Shown piece after piece: positions 33,843 through 43,651 of a DNA stretch of 49,208 nucleotides. Source of the DNA: Fistulifera solaris. Its lineage: Eukaryota; Bacillariophyta; Bacillariophyceae; Naviculales; Stauroneidaceae. The stretch lies in the NCBI GenBank assembly GCA_030295235.1, contig AP026171.1, positions 1 through 49,208 on the forward strand, in the 5' to 3' direction. Under the pieces are notes generated by a model that was given only the letters and a program-made list of their open reading frames with translations, was not told the DNA's origin and ran no database searches. The position numbers were made by a program, and so were the translations under genes. Within the stretch, counting starts at the first letter, position 1, and each line of letters starts with the position of its first letter.

Positions 33843-34414
33843 ATCGGCAGTACATTTCGTGCGCATTTTTCTGATCAGTTGCAGCACGCAAGAGTTTGCG
33901 TTGAATCTGGTATCGCTTCGTTCCAAACTATTGTTCTCGGACGTTTCTTCAAATTAATGATGCATAGTCTGGTTAGGTTCCTAGTTATTTGGCCCTCTTT
34001 ACATAGTTATCATCAATGGCGCTGTTTTTAGAAATATATCCGGGACTGCTATTCTATTGAGTCACCCATACAATGTCATTGTCGTACCAGTGAGAAGGTT
34101 ACCTCAGTGACCGTCATTTGCACAACATTAAGCCCGCGGTGAAATGTCGATATATTTAGTAGGAAGCGACATCGCGAGCATCTCATTGTTCTACTTTCCT
34201 GTATTTACCGCGGCAACTCGATGTAATAATACCCAATCCCGTATGCCTGTACTGGTACAAGGTACTACGTATGCTCGGAATTAACCCGACGGATCAAATC
34301 AAACGCGCTCATCGCTCCTCGCGCCTCTCGCTGTGTCGAGAGAGCGCGTTTTCAGCACCATTCGTCGAAAGCTGTCTCTTGCCAAACACTAGCAACACAA
34401 CAATTATTTAAATC
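33843..34414. other. Spacer between genes D and E
   Basis: 572 bp with a GTAC motif pair at 34254-34269. No gene was recognised. The last 100 bp should hold the gene E promoter. Confidence 0.45.
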
Positions 34415-35095
34415 ATGCGACCAGAGAGCTCTTACGTAGACGATTGGTGTATTTTTGAGGATGACGAGCCTAGCTGGAATGACGATTCGACGAGTTTTGG
34501 AATCGACTTTGTGGTTGCCGCCGATCCAGCTGCTAGTCCGCGTCGTCGAGTTCGTCGAGCATCTCTTGCTTCAAGCTTATCACATACACCGGATGTTTCT
34601 GATTCGGCGATAGGAGGAGGCAGAAGCGTCAAATCGGAGCAGGTGAGACCGTCAAAACGTCTTCAAGGGCAACACGTCGACTGTCCCTTCGTGGAAGTTC
34701 TACGCAGCCCTCTCGTCCAGCGCCTCCTCGATCACCCGTCAAGAAAAACGCACATCGCCGCAGTTCAATATCACACACAAACGACAAACTATGCGAAAAC
34801 ATGGCATCATGCAGTCTCCTTGATCTCATGAAAGTCAATCACATCAGTGTCGACACGGCTTCCTCCAGTAGCGGCTCGGCCACGCCTCCTCCTCCCCAAA
34901 ACCAGCAATCACAGTCCCCGACGACGAACCGTAGAAGAATACAACAGTGCTCAGAGCAGTCCCCGCCGCTCTTCCCCTCGACGCACTCGTCGGCTCGTTT
35001 CTATGCCGAAAGTGGGATCCGCCAATCCTGGATCGCAATCCAACGAGAATGCGTGTACGCGTCGCATGGCTCGTCGCATGTCCTTACAAGCATAG
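34415..35095 (+). CDS. Arg/Ser-rich disordered protein E
   Basis: About 227 residues from the ATG at 34415 (MRPESSYVDDWCIFEDDEPS) to TAG at 35093-35095. An acidic DDW patch opens the protein. Basic Ser/Arg-rich sequence follows (SPRRRVRRASLASSLSHTPD, SSPRRSSPRRTRR), and the C-terminal block RRLVSMPKVGSANP and RRMARRMSLQA matches protein J, on the opposite strand, in order and spacing. At least two frame shifts lie between 34640 and 34850. No C2 or TerD domain follows. J and E form an inverted paralogous pair on either side of the central spacer and gene D. Function unknown. Confidence 0.6.
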
Positions 35096-35628
35096 AGAAT
35101 GCATAAATGTAAATAATTATAATTTTTAGGAGGATAGATTAAGAGACGCTAAGAGAGACGCCATGGTGATCTCGGTCTCATCGCTTGGTTCATCGACTCC
35201 TCGTCCCATTTTTATTGGGGTTAATTTCGCCTGCGCGCATCAGTATTACAAAGCCAGGAAAAGATCCTGTCGCTTGTCAACTTAGTACTAAAAAATCGAA
35301 TTCGTGACTCTGAGAAAGCGACACATTCAAAGCTTCAAAGTGTACCAGGTAGCGAACCCAATAATGGCCTTCGCAATTCGCAATCACGCTCAACCGCACA
35401 CACACAACACACCTCTCTCATCATTCATCATTTCCAGGTACTCCGTACCAGTATCATTCATTGTCAAAGCCACCTTCGAGGCAAACGTCAACTACTAACA
35501 CTACAAAGTATATTATTTGCTGCTGATTGCAATTGAAACTAATTCCAGTTCAAGGGTGTGAGTTGTAACAGATCGTGTAACGAAAAATTTGAACGCCAAC
35601 AATCATCGTCTTCCTCACACACAACAAC
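35096..35628. other. Spacer between genes E and F
   Basis: 533 bp. A GGTACTCCGTACC motif lies at 35438-35450 and a CA-rich stretch near 35397-35411. No gene was recognised. Confidence 0.45.
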
Positions 35629-36876
35629 ATGACACATTTGGACGAATGGATGTCACCAAAAGAAGCTTTACCTCGAAGAATCGTTTACTTCATCAACACA
35701 GGCGTCGGACGACTGGGAGGTCTTTCCATCATGGCATGAAACGATTCTCGTCTCTACAATACCAGAATCTCCAGTCAGTCGTCGTTCGTCGCTCGGATGT
35801 AATAATGTGCACAGCGTCAGTTCCTTCAGTTCGCAGCGACTTCTCTCTAAGCCTGTTGAGTCGCCTCGGACGACACGTTCCAGTCGGCAGCCGCCTTCCT
35901 CGCGAACACCTCGACGTGTCTCGGCATCAACTAGTTCCTGTCCTCATTTGAAAGAAAAATCCCTCGATTCCACCGCTTCCCCGATTTCTGTCGTATCGAG
36001 TCGCAACGTGTCACCTCTCGCCGCCGACGACCTTCCGCAGTATCCACGTCCCAGATGTCGGCAGGAACGACCGATACAATGGAAGCATCCGTCATCTCCC
36101 CGAAGCGAACAGCGTAGTAATGTTGACAGTGTTCGACATTCATTGCAACCTAAGCCAATATCGCAGCGACAAGCCCAAGCGAACTCGGAATCTAGATCCA
36201 AACAAAGAAACTCGCAACAATCGTAGTGAAGAAAAACGATTTGTCACCCACGGTAGCGGATAGAAAGAAAATGTCCACTCAAACAGAAAGCGATTACACC
36301 ACGACGGAAACCGGAAAAGCCCGAGGAGTCACCGCAAATAGCACACAAGAACGTATCGAGAGAAGCAACGAAAACAAGGCCAAATTCGAGAAGAGCTTCC
36401 ATGACAGAGGGGTCCCAAACGCTGCAGAGAAATTCGTTTCGAAACGAACAAGCGATCATCGTGGCATTAGCCGCCGTTCTGCGTCACCGCGTCGTCGACG
36501 TGAGTCGATGGCTTCCAAAGCATCCCTGCATCGTTCTAGCAGTCGATCGAAATCACGCAGCAAGGCACGTCCTATGGATGTCTCGGGTGATTCTTCCGCG
36601 AGGAACAGCAAAGTCCCCTGTGCACATCACGGCATCGCTTGTCGACAGGATTCGGCACTGACAATCAAGTTTGCAAACTCGTTGTGCGACAACTTCCTCA
36701 TCAAGGCTCTCTTCGAAAAGGATGCATCGAGATTTTGGAGAAGTCGGATCATTCAGTGCTTTCCCCTCGTCCGTTTCCCAACGTCGCTATTCCGTGTTTT
36801 GAACAAAGATAGAAGAAACGCATATATTCGTCTGAGGCGTCAGGAACAATGGAGACAATTTGAAATGAGCAAATGA
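35629..36876 (+). CDS. Arg/Ser-rich disordered protein F
   Basis: About 415 residues. The ATG at 35629 gives MTHLDEWMSPKEALP. After one shift the frame enters SDDWEVFPSWHETILVST, which resembles the DDW patch of protein E. The rest is Ser/Arg/Pro-rich (SSRQPPSSRTPRRVSASTSS, SRRSASPRRRRESMASKAS, SRSKSRSKARP). The last 70 residues are less biased and contain hydrophobic and aromatic residues (FANSLCDNFLIKALFEKDAS), perhaps a short folded tail. Shifts occur near 35690, 35800 and 36225. TGA is at 36874-36876. No C2 or TerD domain follows before a spacer with typical intergenic motifs. Confidence 0.5.
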
Positions 36877-37203
36877 CGGTGAATGGATTCTAAGCTTTCG
36901 AATGCAATGAGGATGAGATCTCCGCGCCCCATGCTTAGCCAGTAGTACTGTCCAAGTGTGAATTCTGCAAATCATTCACGAGTTTATTGTTTTACTGTTT
37001 TTATAGTGTACCCGGTACAGAGCCTAAAAGAGCCGTTTCAACTGTGATTGCTTCGATAAATGGATCGTTCCTTTTTCCCGCTTTTACTTGCAACAACATG
37101 CAACGCGATCGTCGCATCAATCTCTCGATTGCGAGAGCGGCGGCTCCGGCATTATCTCTCTCTCTCCCTTTGCGGTCTGCAATCCTTACATTTCAACTCA
37201 ATC
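36877..37203. other. Spacer between genes F and G
   Basis: 327 bp with a GTACCCGGTAC motif at 37009-37019. A purine/pyrimidine-biased stretch (CTCTCTCTC) occurs near 37155-37166, just upstream of the gene G start. Confidence 0.5.
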
Positions 37204-39081
37204 ATGAAGAATACACAACAAGACGATGTCTCCTCGTCGGCCGGATCCAGCGTCGACGAAGACGTTTGCGGGAAACGATTGGTCCCCAGAATCATTGCAT
37301 TCTTCAACGACGACAACGAAGCCTCAGCAGCAACAGAATCAGCGACACAGCAAACAAAATGCAAAGACGACCGACTCATCCTTGTCTTCGAAATCTCGCA
37401 AGGTTACACGAACTCATTCGCAACTTCGTAATCTGGTCGTGAAATTGCTTTCTCCCGTTTTACGTTCGTCGAACGCAACACAAAGTTATCCCGCCGGTCC
37501 CGACAGGCCTCTGAAACGCACTGTGAAGGAAACGCAACAACCTCTGGAGAAGAAAGATAAAATCGTCGACCTTGTAGCGGAGATTCAGCACCGCGACGTT
37601 CTGCGCCTCCCCAGAGTCGTCAACTTGCGCTTGCTGAAGAAAAGAAACAGTCACGGCGCGACTTGACGGCAAAGCAGCAGCACAAATCGATTGGTCGACT
37701 TTCGATTAGCAACACACCTCATCCCGAAGAAAATGTAGATACGAAACGAAAATCGATAGCAAATGGGACATCGGAGGGAAGAATACGGGTCGTCCTCGTA
37801 CGTCATTTGTGACGCAAGCCAGTGTCAAAAGAATGGGAACGGTACCTGCATTAAAGACTGTTTCGAAAAGGACGTACCTCGATCCGATGAGATGATGAAA
37901 CAATTCAAGCAATCGCCGAAACAAACTTCGAGACGTATAGAGCAGGGACTCGCCGCAGCAACTTCTATTCGACGCAGCCCTTCACCCAACAAAAGCAAGC
38001 TTCGGATCGTAGACTCACCTTTGCCAAGACTCCGTCTCGTCGAACGATCAAAGAAGGACAACACGAGCCAGGTCAATCACGTCGAAAATTGGTAGAAGGC
38101 AGTGCTGCTCGGAGTGAACGCAACCTTATTCGCACGATGCCTTCGGCTGCACAGATCCCAACCCCGCCAATAACCGATACAGTAGATAATCGAGCAATAC
38201 GGAAAGGATTAGACGAAAGAACGAGTATCGCGAATAAATCTCGAAAGGAACTGATTCAGATGGCATCGCAACGACGCTTTTCGTCTTCCGGTACGGAAGA
38301 TGTGTCGCTCGGGAGCCGTCTCGGAGAGCCTTGACGAAAAGCCCCATTGCAAAGATCGTGGAGCAAGGAAAGCGGTGCCATCCGTCAGCGATAAGCAACC
38401 GGATATTGAATGGAAGCCCGAAATCGAAGAGAGTTCCGGCCAAACAGGGTCTCCCGCACGCTCGAATGAATTGAAAATTGTTCAGGGAAGCGTCGTATCG
38501 CCCGATTCTCCCCTCGTCAGGCACAACGGGTTTCCATGAGAACGATTGGTGCATCCTCTCTTTCGTTGCGCCAGATTCCGCAGATAATAGAGGAGAGTCT
38601 CTCCAGCGCGAGCCGTAGCAAAAGCAAAAGATCTTTCCCGCCGTGTTTTGCTGAGCTCGACGGGAAAATCTGAAGCCAGTTTCAAGTCGCAGCGTTCGGT
38701 GACCAAGAAGGAAAAGATAGCAACCAAGTTGCTCGTCGAGACGTCGCTCAGCCACCGCGCGGCGCTCTCAAGAGAACTGACCCAGTGAAGAAGGAATCGA
38801 CACCGAAGCTGCTTCGCACAGAAGGTACGGCTATGTCGAGATCTTCTTCGAAAAGAACGTAACAAATCGTACTGCTCGGCGCAGGTCTATCGACCTAAAG
38901 ACTAAATCTCCTCGGCGTCGTTCTGTCTCACCAACGGAACCTACCGAAAGCTCAGACTTTGACTACAGCCAGACAAAAATATACCCTATACCGCCTCACC
39001 TACAAGAATGATATCTTTCGCTCCGAACGTGTCCTCGAGAAGGAATATGAACTGGATCCAATTTTGAACAAGGTAAAATAG
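37204..39081 (+). CDS. Arg/Ser/Gln-rich disordered protein G
   Basis: About 625 residues from the ATG at 37204 (MKNTQQDDVSSSAGSSVDED). It includes NDWSPESLHSSTTTTKPQQQ, which may be the counterpart of the DDW patch in E and F. Basic low-complexity sequence follows, with blocks SSLSSKSRKVTRTHSQLRNL, KKESTPKLLRTEGTAMSRSS and KSPRRRSVSPTEP. The best end is a frame reading KNDIFRSERVLEKEYELDPI and stopping at TAG 39079-39081. The frame changes at least seven times. No globular domain was recognised. The call rests on sustained biased composition on this strand and similarity of layout to E and F, not on a known family. Confidence 0.42.
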
Positions 39082-39308
39082 TTAGTCTGACAACTACGCT
39101 CAGTAACCTCGTAATTTTAGCTCTCAACTCATTGCATCAATAGTTTATGTATTTATCTTGTATCGTTGTTGCTGATTACAATTAAGGGTACCTGGTAGCA
39201 ATGAATTAGCGTCAATTTCCTTTCATCGTTTTGAATCTTTAGCTCGCTTTGGCTTAAAAATTTTACACTATATCCCTTCTTGTAGTTTCGTTCGTCACAC
39301 CGGTCATA

Positions 39309-41982
39309 ATGCATCTTCCGAACAAAAGTCTCGTCCATTTTCGTTCTTCACTCAACTTAACAGCAGCAGGGAGGAGGATGAAATTCTTTCTCGAGCTCCT
39401 TCTTGCCCATAATACAGTTAATAACATGGGAGAAGTCGACATTTCCGGTAGTCCCAGTGCAAAGGCAACAGTTCGGTTAGGGACCGCCATAACGACACGA
39501 TCTTCTCCGAATGTATTGATCGACGATGCAACGCTCGACACGATATTCTGTCCAGTTGATGGTCTTTCGATTGCTTCCACTCTTGACGATGTATTCTGCT
39601 CAGCTTTAACGGATGATTCGATCGTCGATTCGCCCACGCAGCGACGGCGGAAGCAGCTTGGCGAAGTAAAAGCCCTCAGCAACGAGATCGACAATCTCTT
39701 GTTAAGAAAGACAATAATAGACTCGTTTCACCGAGAAGTAAGCCGGCGTTCTTCGAAAACCTTTCAAAGCAACGCAAAACAGAGTTGAAGAGCAGCCCGC
39801 GGTATCCAAGCGCGTCGAAACAGTTAATCATCGAACAGGAGTCGTTAAAGTCGCCTCATACTCAAGATGAAATGATTAAGAGAAATTTACCTTTGAGAAG
39901 TGTTTCAAAGTCGCGAATACAGAATCTCGAAACAAATGACGAAGACCTAGGGAAAACAACGAAAAGACGAAGTTTCGTTTTACAAAGAAAAGGTGCCAGA
40001 GAGCTACAGAACGATATACTCGTCAACAACTCAGACCCAAAACGAAGTTCGTCACGAAAGTCAGCAAGTAGGAATCTTGAAATGCGGATCGAACGGTCGG
40101 TTAGTTCACATCGACGAGGGAGTTCCGAACCACGGATAAGGGATCTGAGGCAACAAAATAAAGATGACTTGGTCGAAGGTGGATGTCGGTCGTCACGAAC
40201 ACGGAGTTTAGAAAGGAAGGTCGAACAGTTACGAAGCGTTCATAAGAGAGGTGATGCTGACCCTGCTGAGAAACTAAACAAGGACAAAAGTGAAGATAGG
40301 CCAATGACCCCAAACGCTTCAAAAACATTCCCGGGCGAAGCAGCTCAGCGTCGGGGCTAGAGAGATTAACTGGGCAAACAAGAAGAGCGCTTAACAAACG
40401 AGAAGTACCTCAGATTCTCGAATCTCACAGATCGATCATCACCACGAAATTTATGAAGTTAAGGAGGACGTAAAGAAGAAAGTGTCGTCTCAGACCATCC
40501 GTTCGATACGGCGGAAAGAACGCTTGCAAAGTCCGTCTGGACGCTCGCGGCAATCACTGAAGAGAAGGAATTCCAATTCACGGATTGAAATTACCGAGGA
40601 CAAACTTTTAAAGGGCATTAAAGAGTCTTCAGAGCGCGCAGCTAGATCCCCAAATCGAAATAGATTAAAAGCGAAAGTTGACAATGGAGTTACAAGATCC
40701 GAACCTACAAGAAGCTCACACAGACGAAGAACTTCAAAATCTCCTGTAAAGATTCCTCTTTACAACCAAAGAACGACGCCAAAGAAAAATCGCAACGGAC
40801 ACGCGGCTCACATTGTTCAAAAAGTTTCCATGGACATATCAAAGAATCAATAAAACAAGAAAGTGAGCGACGGAGCATTTCACAGGATAAAAGGGAAAAG
40901 TTAGAACGCCGCGGCTCAAAGTTAAGGATTGTTCATCACGACGGTACGGACAAAGGTGACAGTTCAAGGAGTTCTGACGCGCGAGACAGCTCGATGTCTA
41001 CTAACCAAAATTTGAAGAGAGAAGGGCGCAAAGTGTCAACTAAAGACACAGTGGTCCGTTCCGAATCTTCGCCGCACACACCTTCATCGGACGTAAATTA
41101 TGTCAGCCCGAAGACATGGACTGTAAACAATTTCCAAACGGATAAAGTTTACCTAATACGGCCCTTTGGCGAAAAACAATCCAACAAAAGGGCGCAACAC
41201 CAATTTTGAGTTAGTGGCGTCACAAGCACTACAGCATCCCCACAGACTTTTGAGGATGAACCAGAGAATCATAACCAACATCACGTTACAGAGTCTACCA
41301 TGAAAGGACGTCTTTTCCCATGCTGTACTCAAGCTTGCAACCGCTTTCCGGGAAATTGTTGGGGACGCGAAACTCTTACAAAATGAGTTGGTTGTGACGC
41401 GAGAGTATTTCCCCACTTCCTTGGAAGCATTTGAAGCAGCAATAACGCCGAGAAAAGAGGAAAATTGGCACTTCTACAAACTGACGAAATTGATGAGCAT
41501 CACACGCCTGCGTCTCCACGTAGGCAAATCAAGAGTTTAAGTCCGACGAGATTTTTCAAGAAGGCATCTAAACGATTGAGTAGCGCGGTGGCGCAATTAT
41601 CTGGACGCGTGTTCCCAGCAGGTACAAGCGATTCGTCGAGTCGAAAAGAAACATACCAAGAGGCGTCTGTCGCTCAGAACAAGGTAGATGTAGTCCGACA
41701 GGAAGCTCCTCGTGAGTCTGCTGTCCAACCTAAAAATCTTATGGAAATCTTGCTCAAGACATGTACGGCAATGCCAAAGAAGACAGCGCTAAGGAGGACC
41801 CGATCACGTCGAAAGAGGGTGAAGGAAGAACCAACGCAAAGCAATCAACACTTTCACGGACCAGGGCCCGCAGTAGATCGGCGGGTCGTTTGCAGCTAGA
41901 AAATGATAATGCAAGGGCTTCCATTAAACGGACGAACAACGGCAAAAGTGTGCCCCGCATTAGCTTCAAAATCCTTCCGTGA
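39309..41982 (+). CDS. Long Arg/Ser/Lys-rich disordered protein H
   Basis: About 890 residues. The first ATG is at 39309, with an in-frame alternative at 39426 (MGEVDISGSPSAKATVRLG). The N-terminal 130 residues are mixed and partly acidic (LIDDATLDTIFCPVDG, LSNEIDNLLLRKTIIDSFHR). The remainder is basic with regularly spaced SRSLE, SSRKSAS and RRKERLQ patches, including LSPTRFFKKASKRLSSAVAQ, LSGRVFPAG. Frame shifts occur near 39785, 40365, 40850, 41210, 41430 and 41750. TGA is at about 41980. It lacks C2 and TerD domains, and the following 1.7 kb is non-coding on this strand. Whether H is one gene or several is uncertain. Confidence 0.42.
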
Positions 41983-43651
41983 CCTCGACTTATAGTGTCG
42001 AGCTTCTTTTAGATGACATATGGGTCTGATGCAGGATCAAACCTTACATTACTAGAAGGCGGCCACCATATTCTGGAAGTCAGCTGGTGCGCTGCTCTTT
42101 GTTTTCCTCCTTCACTGATTAAGAAGAAGAATGTAAAATGATTGATTATAAACAAAAACACGTGGAGCATGGTGTTTTGAAAATTTGTTTATGGGACTTG
42201 CCACAGAGCGATTTTGTTCTAAAGGTTACAAAAAGGCTACCGTCGCACGGGCTTGATCTGTTTTATTTATTTTACATAAGGCTCTCATCACGAAAACTCA
42301 TTAGCTATAAACATCTCCCAACTATGATTTTAAAACAGATGTTTAGAAAAGCCAACGAAATAAACTTGTTGAATGAATCGATTGTGCCGTGGACTCTCTC
42401 GCCATGATTCTGCTCTTTCATTATCAAACCGGCTTCCTACATGAAATGTAAGCGTCTGCATCGCACAGTTTGTGAGAGCGGTCAGCAACCTGTTCCATTG
42501 CGATTGTGTGAAACAAGCCATCACATCCGTTCCCAACTCGAAATGTTTTAGGTGCGGGTAACCTGGCATCCACTTCAGGAGAGCCGACGTAACCGAAATC
42601 ATTAATGTTTTGTTTCCTTGTAAAATCTAATACGTCTGACAATACTGCTGGGTGTAAAGCAACAACGAACCCGCCACTAATTCGAAGAGAGATCACATGA
42701 CAATCTGATAGCGTTTTGCATGAATCATGTACGGAACCGGTAAATTGTTTGAATGAAAAGTGCAGATTCGATCGAATGAATCAGTCGACAACAATGTGTG
42801 TTAACGAAGTAAAGAAGTCGTTTGAAGTATGTCATCGAAACTTAAAGATGTGTTCGATTCGTAGATATACCAAAAGTGTTGTTTGTTGTGCCAAGCTGTT
42901 TAGGAAAATGCTTTCAGCCTGGCGATTGGGAAAAGCCGTACCAGTACGTCTATGGAATACAAAGACGGTCGTAGACCTGGCCCAGATTGAGAACGACTCT
43001 GTTGATTGCTTTCCCGCTGTGGACTGTCTGATAGCGAGAGAGTCTTTTCATCTACACCATCTTTTGACCTCGTTGCTCAACGGTCGCTCCTTTCTTTGGG
43101 TTCTTTTTTCTTTTGACGACTCCTCTAAAGGAGTATGTAATATACCCTTTGCATATACTCCTTTGACTCCTCTGTCCTCTGTGATTGTTGTGGTTTGTGG
43201 TCGAAAATCGACTGTCGCAGCTTTAGGTCTGTTATGTCACTTATAAGATCCTTTCTAATGGCAGCTCGGGACTGGACGCAACGGCTTTTCTTTTCAAACC
43301 CGTACCAGGTACTTTGTGTATAAACGAAAAGGTCATCCGCTTCTCCGGTTCTCCACAAATTTCGGCGAACGCGACGAGAAAACAACTTTTCTGGGACAAT
43401 TCGAGAACAGAAGTTGACAGTTGACCATAAAGTCCGTGTCACGAGACAAGAGCTGGATGGCTGCTTTCGGTCTTCTGTCTTTCCGTCGTTATTATCTCAC
43501 CCAATGCATACTCGCAACTGGATATGTCAATTTTTACGTTTTCATCGGAACACACAGTAAAGTAAGTAGTTTTCGTGTCGACACAGCATAAAAACGAAAA
43601 AGAAGGATGTTACTAAGCTTTTAAGATGGAATGGCAATAATCACTACAGCA
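41983..43651. other. Long spacer between genes H and I
   Basis: 1.67 kb. It contains a possible minus-strand coding segment (42424-42738), an 18-bp near-direct pair AAAGGAGTATGTAATATACC/CATATACTCCTTTGACTCC forming a small inverted repeat (43131-43168), and a GTACCAGGTAC motif (43303-43313). Plus-strand frames here show no domain. Confidence 0.45.
42424..42738 (-). CDS. Possible hypothetical protein fragment
   Basis: A minus-strand frame of about 105 codons ends at TGA 42426-42424 and reads SDCHVISLRISGGFVVALHP, SDVLDFTRKQNINDFGYVGS, then FRVGNGCDGLFHTIAMEQVA. The composition is balanced and protein-like, unlike surrounding frames. There is no in-frame ATG, and a stop lies just upstream, so it would have to be a 3' exon or a frame-shifted C terminus. 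No family was recognised. Confidence 0.25.
   Translation of the reverse strand, partial: GSVHDSCKTLSDCHVISLRISGGFVVALHPAVLSDVLDFTRKQNINDFGYVGSPEVDARLPAPKTFRVGNGCDGLFHTIAMEQVADRSHKLCDADAYISCRKPV

Noticed and set aside
29425-41982. Arg/Ser/Lys-rich proteins as silaffin-like biomineralisation proteins
   Set aside because: No N-terminal signal peptide is visible, which silaffins need to reach the silica deposition vesicle.
42716-43246. Plus-strand frame of 176 codons
   Set aside because: No domain was recognised, its first in-frame ATG is well inside, and it overlaps a more protein-like minus-strand frame.
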